The translations under genes were made by a program, and so were the position numbers. DNA of 64,000 nt from Thermoproteota archaeon. Its GTDB lineage: Archaea > Thermoproteota > Thermoprotei_A > EX4484-217-1. The notes under the pieces are model-generated. The model did not search any database and had not been told where the DNA came from. It was given only the letters and a program-made list of their open reading frames with translations. This document shows positions 29,601 through 41,186 of the stretch, one piece after another (the first letter of the stretch is position 1; each line of letters starts with the position of its first letter). The stretch is from NCBI GenBank assembly GCA_029258915.1, contig JAPDJU010000008.1:33827-97826 (forward strand), in the 5' to 3' direction.

Positions 29601-30286
29601 TTAGAGCTTTTAAGTATAGCATCTACATCATCTACAAAAATAAAGTAAAATCTATTATTCTTTAAAATATCAAACCGCGTTGATAAAAACTTAGACGTAG
29701 TTACAAGAATATGAAAGTTACCATTGGCTATATCTTCAAGGGTTTTCTTTTTCTCTTTAGAACTTAATTTAGCATGATATGCTACAACGCTTACTGGCTT
29801 ATCAAGTTTTTTAACAAATTTTACGAGTTTACCATGAACTTGCAGTACTAAGGGTGTTGTAGGAACTATTATATATGATTTTAAATTTTTTCTAGCAAAG
29901 TATATGGATGCTATGATGCCAAATGCTGTTTTCCCTACGCCCGTAGGAGCAACAATAGAAAAACTTTCCTTCTTTAAAACCCTTTTAGCCCATGTTTCTT
30001 GAGCACTCCACATTTTATTTCCGATAAGTTTCTCAAAAAGTCTATGGAACTCATTTACTTCACTAATGATATACTTAAGCTTTCTAAGTTTTTTTAATGT
30101 ACCTAATTTTTCAGTAAGTTTTATTATATCTGCATGCGTTGGTGAAGGCATAGTTTTTATTAGGTCTTCAACATGTATAGGTAAGCATTTTTCACATGGC
30201 AGCATGTATGATAGTCTTAAGTCTGAAATTTCACCACTGCAGTTTATACAGCCATATCTGTAAATGCCATGAGGGTCAGAGATCAT
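26618..30286 (-). CDS. rgy: Reverse gyrase
   Basis: Introduces positive supercoils using ATP; its gene marks hyperthermophiles. The 1222-residue protein has an N-terminal zinc finger (Cys13, 16, 31, 34), a helicase-like part with Walker A APTGVGKTAFG near residue 115 and VDDVDA, latch region, then the topoisomerase IA part: LLVVESPNKARTIANFFGK, a second zinc finger (CLNCG...CPKCG near 720), TDPDTEGEKIGWD metal site and catalytic Tyr in FITYHRTDSPR near 965. Length and order are complete. It heads an operon with the nitrilase-like and 124-residue genes. Confidence 0.98.
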   Translation of the reverse strand: MISDPHGIYRYGCINCSGEISDLRLSYMLPCEKCLPIHVEDLIKTMPSPTHADIIKLTEKLGTLKKLRKLKYIISEVNEFHRLFEKLIGNKMWSAQETWAKRVLKKESFSIVAPTGVGKTAFGIIASIYFARKNLKSYIIVPTTPLVLQVHGKLVKFVKKLDKPVSVVAYHAKLSSKEKKKTLEDIANGNFHILVTTSKFLSTRFDILKNNRFYFIFVDDVDAILKSSKNIDYVLTLLGFTEEEIQIAYEFIKLKRKLAQPSLSERERGMLLKNIMKRQKLIEQFSRRIKGVLIVSSATGRPKGLRVKLFRELLGFEVGARSEYLRAIIDTYLKPENSIEEEVAKLVNLLGKGGLIFVPIDKGVEYAKTLVEFLQKKGIKAKMLISKEIKALEEFINGEVDVLVGVATYYGVMVRGLDLPEIIRYAIFAGIPRFKFSTKLDEPHPLNIMRALVILREILERDEEKKKIDKLVAKMKKYLTIAPAAALSEIAKKLKENVPPETVAEKIFYEALSLARLLLEKTEIKRKLKELKEVAIVEENGRMYILIPDIMTYIQASGRTSRMFVGGITKGLSIVIVDDERLLYGLLKRTKWFVEDMAWMDFKTVDLKAVMKEVDEDRELVKAVREGKVKLERVKEWFKTILLVVESPNKARTIANFFGKPMIRRRNGLKVYEVTTGKYLLMVTATGGHVFDLTTSQGFHGILTPKDNYVNKYLPVYDTLKRCLNCGYQFTEYVTERKKACPKCGSSNIRDSLNVINFIKELAEEVDLVLIGTDPDTEGEKIGWDIAVHLRPHAKKLLRIEFHEVTKRAIAEALDSPREFNANLIKAQIVRRIEDRWIGFELSRRLWNVFGMHWLSAGRVQTPVLGWIIDRYVKWSRERKTVYIIRIKDLLTVEIFEDEIPKEYRISEGKTEINVLEEKTLEESLLPLPPFTTDTLLTEASKMLRLSASKTMELAQDLFELGFITYHRTDSPRVSLYGQNIARTYLTDVYGEKAKDYFKPRGWAVGGAHECIRPTRPIDADRLVKLINEGIIAPIKPLTKDHILLYDLIFRRFIASQMREAKVLKQKLKIKVMGVVKELERVIAIKDKGFLEFYNVVRIEPKIEKRKYISEEIKIEKRPLTYPFTHGDLVEQMKEKGIGRPSTYAKIINTLLQRRYVIEKKRRLIPTDLGIKVYTYLLQNYSRLVSEERTAMLEKLMDEIERGEKNYLDVLDELYDEITSLP

Positions 30287-30354
30287 TAAATAAGCACCGT
30301 TTTAGCTTTTTCTTCAGTTATCTATTAGCTCACGTTACTTAACATAGTTAAATA

Positions 30355-31113
30355 TTATGCTTGTTCCTCATAAACACCATAATGTGTTATCTTAAGAACT
30401 TTGTTCGGATAAATTACAATACCTTTACTTGTTATGTCAAATGGATGCCTACGCATACTATGTGATGTTCCTCTCATTTTCCATACGATTAGCGATCTTT
30501 TTAGTTCACCACTTATTTCATCCAAGTCTAATCGGATAATACCATCTACACCATGTTCGACACCTGGTCCTCCGAAGCCGCGTTCTGTTACAGAAACCTG
30601 CGATATTAGCAGAGAAGTTACTCCCAGTCCCGATAGTACTCTTTTAACTTGCATTATAATACTTCTAGCTAGCGAGGGTCTTGTTAAGTACAGAGTGGAT
30701 ACTGAGTCTATAACTCCTCTCACTGCTCCTACATCCCTAATGGCTTCCTTTATTACATCTATTAAGTTTCCTACATCTGTTGGATCTCTTACAACGTATC
30801 TTTCTCTCTTAGCTGCTTCTCCAATACCCCCAGTGAACGCATCTACCATAGCGAAAATTCCCCGTTCCTCATATTTTCTAACGTCCCATCCAAACTGCGC
30901 CATATTAATTCTAACCTGTACTGGATGTTCTTCGAGGGTAACTAAAATCCCGGGTTCACCCATAGTTAAGCCATAGTATAGGTACTGTTGAGCCATAATG
31001 CTTTTCCCTGTTCCGGGGCCGCCAGAAATTAAAACAATATTTCTTTTAGGTATTCCTCCATGAAGTATCTCATCCAGTCCAGGTATCCCTGTTCTTACTC
31101 TCTCGATAGGCAC
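30355..31113 (-). CDS. KaiC/RadA-like ATPase
   Basis: A single-domain RecA-superfamily ATPase of 252 residues. [19 protein letters not shown] is the KaiC-type start, with Walker [17 protein letters not shown] near residue 31 and Walker [12 protein letters not shown]. The C-terminal part ([20 protein letters not shown]) is also typical. Single-domain archaeal KaiC proteins are of unsettled function (signalling kinases or DNA-related ATPases). It is transcribed divergently from the Cdc48 gene. Confidence 0.88.
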   Translation of the reverse strand: MPIERVRTGIPGLDEILHGGIPKRNIVLISGGPGTGKSIMAQQYLYYGLTMGEPGILVTLEEHPVQVRINMAQFGWDVRKYEERGIFAMVDAFTGGIGEAAKRERYVVRDPTDVGNLIDVIKEAIRDVGAVRGVIDSVSTLYLTRPSLARSIIMQVKRVLSGLGVTSLLISQVSVTERGFGGPGVEHGVDGIIRLDLDEISGELKRSLIVWKMRGTSHSMRRHPFDITSKGIVIYPNKVLKITHYGVYEEQA

Positions 31114-31227
31114 TATGTCACCTTGATGTAATATCCTCGTCTTAACTAAATAAATTTACGGCTATTTTCAGCTTCCTTAGCATTAAATATGCTTAAAAAT
31201 TTATAGGGCAACTACATTATACACTAG

Positions 31228-33438
<2,211 letters not shown>

Positions 33439-33516
33439 TAATTACAATGATTACCATAGTTGAATACTACTTGGTATTGATATCGCTCTTTTAAACTTAG
33501 TTTAATAACAGAGTTA

Positions 33517-36012
33517 ATGGTTGGTGCATGTATGGAGTATTCTAAGGAAGATGTAAGAAAAATTGTAGAGACTTATGGTAAGTATGCTCCATCATCGTAT
33601 GTTAGATTACTTAAAAGGCTAAAAACTTCATTAGAAAACGCGTATAAATTTAATCATAGACGTTTACTTGTATTGTCAGGCACGTCAAATTATATCCTTG
33701 CTATATTGACAGCTAGAGCATTAATACTATTTAGTAAGATATGGAAGAAAGCCAGCGGAAAGTTTCCCAAAATAGTTTACTTCTATCATAAGGAGTTACC
33801 TAATGAAAGAGTAAAAGTAGAAATAGTAGAGGAAATAATTAAAGAAAAGTCAAGAAACATTAAGGTAGAACTTGTAAACTTTAAAGAAAGTGAAGAATAT
33901 TTAGGAACAACATTTGCTGCTCTAGTTTTAGATTTAACTTCTAATCTTAAACCCAATGACATCGGTAGATTAATAGGCATAGTTAGGGGCGGAGGATTAA
34001 TAATTCTTTTAATACCAAAATGGGATGAATGGGAGAAAACACTTACAATTTTCCAAAGAGAATTATCAACGCCTCAACATCCAGAAAATGAGGTTAGGCA
34101 GATATTCAAGAAATGGTTTAAAAACAAGTTAATGAAACATAATGGAATATTCATATATGATGCTGATAGAAGAAGAACATTAAAGTATTGCAAAGAGAAG
34201 CTCTCAGAGAAAAACATAGGTAAAAAAGGAGAGATAGTGATTCCCGAAAAAACAATGTATCCTAAGGAAATATATGGTTTAGCATTAACACAGGATCAAG
34301 TAAATGTTCTAAAGATAACAGAAACATTCATTGAGAAACCTAAGAAAGGTACCAAAATAGTTCTTGTTTTAATAGCTAATAGAGGTAGAGGAAAATCTTG
34401 TGCTCTAGGTATAAGTGTAGCAGGTCTCATTAATGAGCTTAAAAAAATAAAAAATAGAGTAAGGATTTTAGTCACAGCACCTAGGCTTTCAAATGTTCAG
34501 TCCTTCATGGATTTGCTTCTTAAATCACTCGAAACTATAGGCATTAAATACCGTATTGTGAAAAAGAAGAGATTAATCTTAGAAGTTAAAGGAGAAAGGT
34601 TTAGTGTAGAGTATTGGGAACCTATTAACATACCTAAAATGAAAGCCGATATCGTCGTTGTTGATGAAGCTGCGGGATTACAGGTTCCTATGCTTCTCAA
34701 GATATGGAAAACACATAGGAGAATAATGTTTTCAAGTACTATACATGGATATGAAGGCTCCGGTAGAGGTTTTTCTGTACGTTTTCTAAGTTTAATAAAG
34801 AAAGACCCATTAACAAAACTTCTAGAATATGAGATGAAAGAACCTATAAGATATTCTGAGGATGATCCTATAGAAAAATGGCAATTCGACACATTACTTC
34901 TAGACGCTGAACCTGAGAAACTTGATGAAGAAGACTATAAGGCAATAGCTGAGGGAAGACTTATCTACATTAAGCCGAATCTTGAAAAATGGTTTTCAGA
35001 AAAAGGTGAAAGAAAGCTTAGAGCTTTCTTTGGAATATATGTTCTTGCACATTACAGAAATGAACCAGACGACCTAGGCATGATGGCTGATGCACCTCAC
35101 CATACTATAAGGGCTATTATGACTCCTTCAGGGAAAATAGTATGTTCTTTACAACTTGCTGAAGAAGGGCCGATACCTGACGATTACATAGATGATTTAC
35201 TTAAAGGAGGTAGAATACCTGGAAACATTATTCCAGATAGAGTACTTAAACATGTCAGAATACGTGAATTCGGTAAAACTATAGGCTGGAGAATTGTTAG
35301 GATAGCCACACATCCTGATGTTATGGGTAAGGGTATTGGAAGCTTTGCCTTAAGACAAGTAGTTAGAGAGGCTAAAGAGAAAGGGTATGATTGGGTAGGT
35401 GCGGGGTTTGGTGTTACAGAAAAACTTTTACGGTTCTGGCTTAAGAACGATTTTATTCCAGTACATATGTCTCCTGATAGAAACCCTGTAAGTGGCGAGT
35501 TCACAATTCTGGTAATACACCCGCTGAATGTTGATGTTAAAGAAATGGTAGATATTGCTAATAAGGAGTTTAAAGTTAAACTCTTAAACTCGTTACATGA
35601 CACTTATAGGGGACTAGAAACAGATGTGGCTTTAATAATTCTTAAAACAGGCGAACCTATAGATCCCGCTTATATACCTAAATTAGATGCTATTAGATGG
35701 GATAGACTTAGAGTTTACGCTTATGGCCCTATGACATTTGAAGCAGCATGCGATATTATGAATGAAATCGCTAAAGCATATTTCATATGCTATCCTTATT
35801 TTAAAGTCAACCTATCTAACCTAGAACAGTACATTATGGTTTCAAGGGTTTTACAAGCAAAACCATGGGATGAAGTAGCCAGTGAAATAGGTAAGAGAAG
35901 TTCATTTGTAATGAATAAATTAAAGGAAATAGCAAGTAGAGTAGCAAAGGAATATAGTGGTTCTGCAGAGCCCACAGGTGTTTCCCTAAAGAGTACGATA
36001 TCAAAATCTTAA
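33517..36012 (+). CDS. tmcA: tRNA(Met) cytidine acetyltransferase TmcA
   Basis: Makes N4-acetylcytidine with ATP and acetyl-CoA; archaeal relatives of TmcA/Nat10 also acetylate rRNA and other RNA sites. The 831 residues have an N-terminal domain, a helicase-like ATPase with ANRGRGKSCALG near residue 286 and VVDEAAGLQVPML, then a GNAT domain with RIATHPDVMGKGIGSFALR near 595 and a C-terminal tRNA-binding part. Long length fits the archaeal form. Starts at ATG 33517; a later in-frame ATG at 33532 is also possible. Confidence 0.95.
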   Translation: MVGACMEYSKEDVRKIVETYGKYAPSSYVRLLKRLKTSLENAYKFNHRRLLVLSGTSNYILAILTARALILFSKIWKKASGKFPKIVYFYHKELPNERVKVEIVEEIIKEKSRNIKVELVNFKESEEYLGTTFAALVLDLTSNLKPNDIGRLIGIVRGGGLIILLIPKWDEWEKTLTIFQRELSTPQHPENEVRQIFKKWFKNKLMKHNGIFIYDADRRRTLKYCKEKLSEKNIGKKGEIVIPEKTMYPKEIYGLALTQDQVNVLKITETFIEKPKKGTKIVLVLIANRGRGKSCALGISVAGLINELKKIKNRVRILVTAPRLSNVQSFMDLLLKSLETIGIKYRIVKKKRLILEVKGERFSVEYWEPINIPKMKADIVVVDEAAGLQVPMLLKIWKTHRRIMFSSTIHGYEGSGRGFSVRFLSLIKKDPLTKLLEYEMKEPIRYSEDDPIEKWQFDTLLLDAEPEKLDEEDYKAIAEGRLIYIKPNLEKWFSEKGERKLRAFFGIYVLAHYRNEPDDLGMMADAPHHTIRAIMTPSGKIVCSLQLAEEGPIPDDYIDDLLKGGRIPGNIIPDRVLKHVRIREFGKTIGWRIVRIATHPDVMGKGIGSFALRQVVREAKEKGYDWVGAGFGVTEKLLRFWLKNDFIPVHMSPDRNPVSGEFTILVIHPLNVDVKEMVDIANKEFKVKLLNSLHDTYRGLETDVALIILKTGEPIDPAYIPKLDAIRWDRLRVYAYGPMTFEAACDIMNEIAKAYFICYPYFKVNLSNLEQYIMVSRVLQAKPWDEVASEIGKRSSFVMNKLKEIASRVAKEYSGSAEPTGVSLKSTISKS

Positions 36013-36115
36013 TTCCGAAATTAATAGCGTTAAACGACAAGATATATAGAGGGGTATTGTCTCCTTATCTCATATATGGAGAAAGTAGTGTGGTAAAGGG
36101 ATAGGTGTTTAACCG

Positions 36116-38638
36116 ATGTCAAATAAGAATAATCCTAATAAGGAAAAATCTAAAGCTACAATATTATGGTTTGAAGAGTTAAGCAAAGATGATGTACCTA
36201 TTGTTGGGGGGAAAAACGCTAACTTAGGCGAAATGATAAAAGCAGGAATTCCTGTACCTCCAGGTTTTGCAGTAACAGCTTATGCCTATAAGAGATTTCT
36301 TGAGGAAACAGGTTTATCGGAGAAAATAGTTAAGATGCTTAGAGAGACTATTAAAGAGGGTAGGCCTCAAGAATACGAAGAAGCAAGCAAGAAGATTAAG
36401 GACTTCATTTTAAAATCTGAAATGCCTAAGTTCATAGAGGAAGCTATTAGAGAATCGTATAGAGAGTTATGTAAGAAGCTGGGTATGGAAAGTGTCCGTG
36501 TAGCTGTTAGAAGTTCAGCTACAGCTGAAGATCTTCCAGATGCAAGTTTTGCAGGACAGCAGGAAACATATCTTAATGTTATTGGTGAAGATGATGTTGT
36601 AACTAAAGTTAAAATGTGCTGGGCAAGCCTATGGACAGGTAGAGCAATTTACTACCGTGAAAGTAAAGGATTTGACCATTCAAAAGTCTTAATCTCCGTT
36701 GCTATACAGAAAATGGTTAATTCAAGGTCAGCTGGAGTTATATTCACAATACATCCTGTAACAGGCGAAGAAAACAAAGTTGTTATTGAAAGTTCATGGG
36801 GTCTTGGAGAAACTGTAGTCCAAGGCAGAGTTACACCTGACGAAATAGTTGTCGATAAGGAGAACCTAAAGATCCTAGAGAAAAGAATAAATGAGAAAAA
36901 ACTAGCCTTACTATTCGATCCTGTATCCAGAAGAAACGTTGAAGTTAAATTACCTAAAGATGTGAGAGAACTAGACAAAATATCTAAAGAAAATCCCCTG
37001 CTGGCAGAAATGATAAAGAAACATCATATGTTCAGCGATAAACCCTCCATAACAGATGAAGAAGCACTAAAACTTGCCGAGTACGCTATGAAAATAGAGG
37101 AACATTATGGTAGAGCAATGGATATAGAGTGGGCTATAGACCAGGATCTACCTTACCCGCAAAACGTTTTCATAGTTCAAGCCAGACCTGAAACCGTTTG
37201 GAGCATTAGAAGGATGGCGAAAGCTGAAGTTAAAGAAGAAAAGGCAGTAAAGGCACCTACAGAAAGAAGAATACTTGTTAGAGGTTTACCGGCAAGCCCT
37301 GGTGTTGCTGTGGGGATAGCTAAGGTTGCATTAACAGTTGAAGAAGCAGCTAAGTTAATGAAGGAAGGCGACATCCTAGTTACTAAAATGACGGACCCAG
37401 ACTGGGTACCCTATATGAAAATCGCTGCAGCAATAATTACCGATGAAGGAGGAATGACAGCACATGCCGCTATAGTTTCAAGAGAACTAGGCATACCATG
37501 TATCGTTGGATCAAAGAATGCAACCAAGATTCTAAAAACAGGTGTGGAAGTAACAGTTGACGCAACACATGGAATAGTCTATGAGGGAAGAATCGAAGAA
37601 TTAATTAAGAAAGAGGAAGAAGCCAAAGCAGCACCCGCGGTAGGTGTAGGTATACCTAAAGAGATTATTCAGGAAATATACCCTGTTACAGCCACGAAAA
37701 TATATATGAACCTTGGAGAACCGGATTTAATAGATAAATACATTGACCTACCATTCGACGGAATAGGACTTATGAGAATAGAGTTTATAATATCAGATTG
37801 GATAGCCTATCACCCACTATACTTGATAAAAATAGATAAACCAGATGAATTCGTTAATAAACTCGCTGAAGGCATTGCTAAAGTAGCTCAAGCAATATAT
37901 CCAAGGCCTGTTGTTGTTAGATTTAGCGACTTCAAGACTAATGAATATAGAGGATTAAAGGGCGGGGAAGAGTTTGAACCTGAAGAAAGAAACCCGATGA
38001 TAGGTTGGCGTGGTGTTTCAAGATACATATCGCCAGAATATGAGCCAGGTTTCAGATTGGAAGTTAGAGCAATAAGAAAAGTTAGAGAAGAATATGGTTT
38101 AAAGAATGTATGGGTTATGTTACCTTTCGTAAGAACTACATGGGAAGTTGAAAGAGCACTAAAGGTTATGGAGGAAGAAGGGCTTAGAAGATCCAGGGAC
38201 TTTAAAGTATGGATTATGGCTGAAGTACCCTCAGTCGTATTTCTAGCCGATGAGTTCAGCAAGCTAGTTGATGGATTTAGCATAGGTAGTAATGATCTTA
38301 CACAGCTAATACTTGGAGCAGATAGAGACTCAGGTATTCTTGGGAGACTAGGATACTTTGATGAAAGAGATCCAGCAGTTACTAGAGCGATAGCACATTT
38401 AATTAAAGTAGCCCATGCTCATGGAAGAACAGTGTCTATATGTGGTCAAGCACCCAGCGTATACCCAGAGTTCGCAGAATTCCTAGTAAGGGAAGGAATT
38501 GATAGTATAAGCGTCAACCCAGATGTAGTTGCGAGGACTAGAAGACTTGTAGCAAGTATTGAAAGGAAAATTATGCTTGAACGTTTAGGAGAATCTATGG
38601 AAAAGCATGGTAAAATAAAGTGGAAACCTGAATGGTAA
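36116..38638 (+). CDS. ppsA: Phosphoenolpyruvate synthase
   Basis: Converts pyruvate, ATP and water to PEP, AMP and phosphate, the entry to gluconeogenesis. The 840-residue protein has the ATP-grasp nucleotide domain ([45 protein letters not shown]), swivelling phosphohistidine domain with [18 protein letters not shown] (His near residue 446), and the TIM-barrel PEP/pyruvate domain ending with Cys in VSICGQAPS. All catalytic motifs are present. AMP produced here could be used by the AMP phosphorylase encoded in the window, an inference. Confidence 0.97.
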   Translation: MSNKNNPNKEKSKATILWFEELSKDDVPIVGGKNANLGEMIKAGIPVPPGFAVTAYAYKRFLEETGLSEKIVKMLRETIKEGRPQEYEEASKKIKDFILKSEMPKFIEEAIRESYRELCKKLGMESVRVAVRSSATAEDLPDASFAGQQETYLNVIGEDDVVTKVKMCWASLWTGRAIYYRESKGFDHSKVLISVAIQKMVNSRSAGVIFTIHPVTGEENKVVIESSWGLGETVVQGRVTPDEIVVDKENLKILEKRINEKKLALLFDPVSRRNVEVKLPKDVRELDKISKENPLLAEMIKKHHMFSDKPSITDEEALKLAEYAMKIEEHYGRAMDIEWAIDQDLPYPQNVFIVQARPETVWSIRRMAKAEVKEEKAVKAPTERRILVRGLPASPGVAVGIAKVALTVEEAAKLMKEGDILVTKMTDPDWVPYMKIAAAIITDEGGMTAHAAIVSRELGIPCIVGSKNATKILKTGVEVTVDATHGIVYEGRIEELIKKEEEAKAAPAVGVGIPKEIIQEIYPVTATKIYMNLGEPDLIDKYIDLPFDGIGLMRIEFIISDWIAYHPLYLIKIDKPDEFVNKLAEGIAKVAQAIYPRPVVVRFSDFKTNEYRGLKGGEEFEPEERNPMIGWRGVSRYISPEYEPGFRLEVRAIRKVREEYGLKNVWVMLPFVRTTWEVERALKVMEEEGLRRSRDFKVWIMAEVPSVVFLADEFSKLVDGFSIGSNDLTQLILGADRDSGILGRLGYFDERDPAVTRAIAHLIKVAHAHGRTVSICGQAPSVYPEFAEFLVREGIDSISVNPDVVARTRRLVASIERKIMLERLGESMEKHGKIKWKPEW

Positions 38639-38654
38639 ACCACGGAGAATAGAA

Positions 38655-38668
38655 ACTTATTTATTTAG
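38655..38668 (+). promoter_or_regulatory. Promoter of the C/D box sRNA
   Basis: ACTTATTTATTTAG at 38655-38668 is a TATA-like box whose centre is about 26 bases before the C box region of the sRNA at 38688, the expected archaeal TATA-to-start distance. It may also give the transcript that continues into ubiX. Confidence 0.45.
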
Positions 38669-38687
38669 CCAATACAAGCAATGTACT

Positions 38688-38750
38688 TAGATGATGAAGC
38701 TCGAAAGGTCAGACAACTACAAATGAAGAGCCCGCGCAGAGCTGAAAACA
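38688..38750 (+). ncRNA. C/D box small guide RNA
   Basis: The element reads C box ATGATGA (38691-38697), a 12-nt guide (AGCTCGAAAGGT), a D' variant CAGA (38710-38713), seven spacer bases, a C' variant AAATGAAG (38721-38728), a second guide GAGCCCGCGCAGAG region and D box CTGA (38742-38745). Order, spacing (12 nt guides) and size (about 60 nt) fit archaeal 2'-O-methylation guides. Targets by the N+5 rule were not identified. It is GC-richer than its surroundings and lies 28 bp upstream of ubiX. Confidence 0.75.
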
Positions 38751-38777
38751 TCTTTTATCTTTTCTTAAGGGAATAGT

Positions 38778-39335
38778 ATGGAAAAAGTAATAATAGCCAT
38801 AACAGGGGCTAGCGGTATAGTTTATGGTATAAAACTTGTTGAAGAGTTATTAAAACGTTTTAAGGTTTACCTAGTATTAACAGATAAAGCAGAAATGGTA
38901 GCTAAATATGAGGGAGTTTATGAAAAACTTAACGAATTAAAAAACAATGTGAAAACTTATAAAGAACATGACATAGACAGCAGTATTGCGAGTTCAAGCT
39001 TTAACCATGATGCTATGGTTATTTCGCCATGTAGTATGAAAACCCTAGCTGGGATAGCTTCCGGCTATTCAGAGAACTTAGTATTAAGAGTAGCAGAAAA
39101 TACTTTGAAACTTAAGAAGCCTTTAATACTTGTAATAAGGGAAACGCCTTTAAATACAATACATATCTTAAATATGCTAAAAGTTTCAATAGCTGGCGGA
39201 ATAATATTACCTGCATCACCAGCATTTTATCATAAACCCAAAAGCGTAGATGATATGGTAAGTTTCATTGTAGGCAAAGTCTTAGATATCCTAGGTGTTC
39301 AACATAATCTCTACAAGAAATGGGAGACATATTAA
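38778..39335 (+). CDS. ubiX: Flavin prenyltransferase UbiX
   Basis: Makes prenylated FMN, the cofactor of UbiD decarboxylases. The 185 residues show IIAITGASGIVYGIKLVEEL, SSFNHDAMVISPCSMKTLAG, a RVAENTLKLKKPLILVIRETPLN phosphate-binding block and ILPASPAFYHKPKS, the hallmark pieces of UbiX. No ubiD gene is in the window, so the partner is elsewhere. It may be co-transcribed with the C/D sRNA just upstream. Confidence 0.93.
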   Translation: MEKVIIAITGASGIVYGIKLVEELLKRFKVYLVLTDKAEMVAKYEGVYEKLNELKNNVKTYKEHDIDSSIASSSFNHDAMVISPCSMKTLAGIASGYSENLVLRVAENTLKLKKPLILVIRETPLNTIHILNMLKVSIAGGIILPASPAFYHKPKSVDDMVSFIVGKVLDILGVQHNLYKKWETY

Positions 39336-39356
39336 CTGCAATGCTTCACTATTTAA

Positions 39357-39734
39357 CTATTCCAGTAGTAAATCTTTTTTACCAAATCTTCTTGTTAAAA
39401 TGCTCTTTACGTCTCTGCTGAATTCTTCTTCCTCTATTTCCTTAAGTAAGTCTTTAACCTTTCTTCCTCTTAACTCAAGACCGCATGTTCCATCAGGTAA
39501 CATAGCTCTTCGGGTACAGTATGCGTACTGGCATTTAGGGCCTACACATAGATCTCCAACCCATCTACATAGTATTACCTTTTTTGGTTTACCTCTATAA
39601 AAGCGTGTTACAACAACAAGTGCATTTTTGCTACATCTAAAAAGCGGACATGTAGGTTTGCATACATTCTTTGCTACTCCTTTTTTAGAAGGAGCAATTA
39701 TTTTAGAGAATGGCGTATTGTCTTGTTTTTCCAA
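39357..39734 (-). CDS. Cysteine-rich protein of unknown function
   Basis: A 125-residue protein I cannot assign. It has eight Cys in KNVCKPTCPLFRC (residues about 25-34), ILCRWVGDLC, PKCQYAYC and DGTCGLE (near 84), enough for two zinc or iron-sulfur sites. Basic residues are abundant (RFYRGKPKK, CTRRAMLPDG), suggesting nucleic-acid contact. The C-terminal 35 residues are charged and helical. It follows the tRNA endonuclease gene on the same strand (38 bp), so an RNA-related role is a guess from context. Confidence 0.6.
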   Translation of the reverse strand: MEKQDNTPFSKIIAPSKKGVAKNVCKPTCPLFRCSKNALVVVTRFYRGKPKKVILCRWVGDLCVGPKCQYAYCTRRAMLPDGTCGLELRGRKVKDLLKEIEEEEFSRDVKSILTRRFGKKDLLLE

Positions 39735-39772
39735 AATACAGCACCTCTTGGACCGAGAAACAAGCTAGAAGA

Positions 39773-40330
39773 TCATGGCTTATACCATTTAAACATTATC
39801 TTATCTACCTTACTTCCCAATTCATTTCTTGTCGTTGCTATAATAAATTTCTTTCTCACAGAATGTGAGAGTCTACCAGCTCTAACCAATTCTACAGGGT
39901 TAATTTTTTCATTAACCGACATTACATGTAAAAGATACGGGGCGTGATCTATTCCAGGACCCTTCTCGTAAACTGCAAAGTCTGCTCCAAACTTAAGACC
40001 TGATCTAACGATATAGCCTTTTTCTCTTAGGTCTCTGTATACATTATATAGCATGGCACATCGAACAATGTTTTTGCAGCATATCTCAAATAGTTCATTA
40101 AAGTTGAGAAGCTTGCTGTTACTATAGACTTCTAATAATCCTTTTTCGGTAAGATATAATGCTTCTATTATTGACAATATTAAAGGTGTATTAAAATCTG
40201 TTGTTCTGGGTTTTCTTACCCCGAGAGGCTTACCGTAAAAACCTAAACCATATAGCTTACTTGCATCGTTATAATTCCATACTATAATTTTGATACCTAC
40301 TAGCTGCCCTTTAATAGTAGTTTTACTCAT
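39773..40330 (-). CDS. endA: tRNA-splicing endonuclease EndA (catalytic)
   Basis: Cuts bulge-helix-bulge motifs to remove tRNA introns. The 185 residues carry the catalytic triad in order: Tyr in GADFAVYEKG (near 121), His in DHAPYLLHV (near 136) and Lys in VRKKFIIAT (near 160), plus YRDLREKGYIVRSGLKFG. The size is that of a single-catalytic-unit subunit; TACK archaea often need a second structural subunit, which is not in the window. Its natural substrate type is present in the window: the tRNA-Gln intron at 49909-49924. Confidence 0.92.
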   Translation of the reverse strand: MSKTTIKGQLVGIKIIVWNYNDASKLYGLGFYGKPLGVRKPRTTDFNTPLILSIIEALYLTEKGLLEVYSNSKLLNFNELFEICCKNIVRCAMLYNVYRDLREKGYIVRSGLKFGADFAVYEKGPGIDHAPYLLHVMSVNEKINPVELVRAGRLSHSVRKKFIIATTRNELGSKVDKIMFKWYKP

Positions 40331-40352
40331 TAGAAAAGACCTTAAATTAAAT

Positions 40353-41039
40353 CTAAGATATTTTATGCATAGCTAAATACATAAGTTCTTCAGCTGCATC
40401 TTTAACTAAATCAGCGGAATCCTCAATTATATCTATTATTTCCTTCATAAATAGTACTAACATTATATTTGAACTGTATTTCTCATATAATGTAAAGGTG
40501 AAGAGTCTATATTTCTCATCAAGCTCATCTTCTATCTTTATAGCATTTTTTGCCTGTTCAACAGTTATTTTCGGGTTTATATTTAGCATCATTATTCCCT
40601 GCCTCATAGCATCATATTCTTCAAGAAATCCTTTAGTAAAATCTTTTAGTCTTTCTGTTAGTTCTTGTGGTGCGTCAACATTATTATTAGCCATTATGGC
40701 TAGTCTATTAGCTAATCCTGACATTAACTGTGAAACTCGTTCAATGTTATATGCTATGTTTCTGAAAGAATCTTTATGCATTAAACTTGGTGTAGTTCTG
40801 ACAAGGTATTGTAAAATACTTGACCTTGATTCTTCAGTTTTACTCTTAAACATTATAACATGCTGATATTTAGCCTTAATGACTTCAAGTTTCTTTTGGG
40901 AAAGAGCATCAATAAGAGAACATGTCTCTTTAACACAATCAAAACCATTTCTAACGAGTGCTTGAAGCAACTCTATTGCGGTCATCTCAGCTAAACTTTC
41001 TTGAACACCTACTTTTGACGGATCATAGTATGCTGCCAT
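40353..41039 (-). CDS. DUF47/PhoU-like protein
   Basis: A 228-residue all-helical protein of the DUF47 (PhoU-like) type, with acidic helices such as IKIEDELDEKYRLF and EIIDIIEDSADLVKDAAEEL; the E-DxxD-type pair near the end is the PhoU metal-binding signature. Such proteins modulate phosphate transporters, but no PiT gene is adjacent here. It lies 22 bp upstream of endA on the same strand. Assignment rests on the acidic helix pattern. Confidence 0.75.
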   Translation of the reverse strand: MAAYYDPSKVGVQESLAEMTAIELLQALVRNGFDCVKETCSLIDALSQKKLEVIKAKYQHVIMFKSKTEESRSSILQYLVRTTPSLMHKDSFRNIAYNIERVSQLMSGLANRLAIMANNNVDAPQELTERLKDFTKGFLEEYDAMRQGIMMLNINPKITVEQAKNAIKIEDELDEKYRLFTFTLYEKYSSNIMLVLFMKEIIDIIEDSADLVKDAAEELMYLAMHKIS

Positions 41040-41186
41040 TTCTTCATCAGCTCATTAGTTAATTAGGGAGACCTCGGGTATTACTAGCAAATTGTGTTAA
41101 AGAGATACGAGTATTTAAAAGTTAGCTAAACTAAAGCAAAGTTGGAGAAAATAGCTGTAACCTTAGATAATGTAGGAGAATAATTC

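Noticed and set aside
36060..36082. Short inverted repeat TCTCC...GGAGA before ppsA
   Set aside because: Only five base pairs with a 13-base loop; expected by chance.
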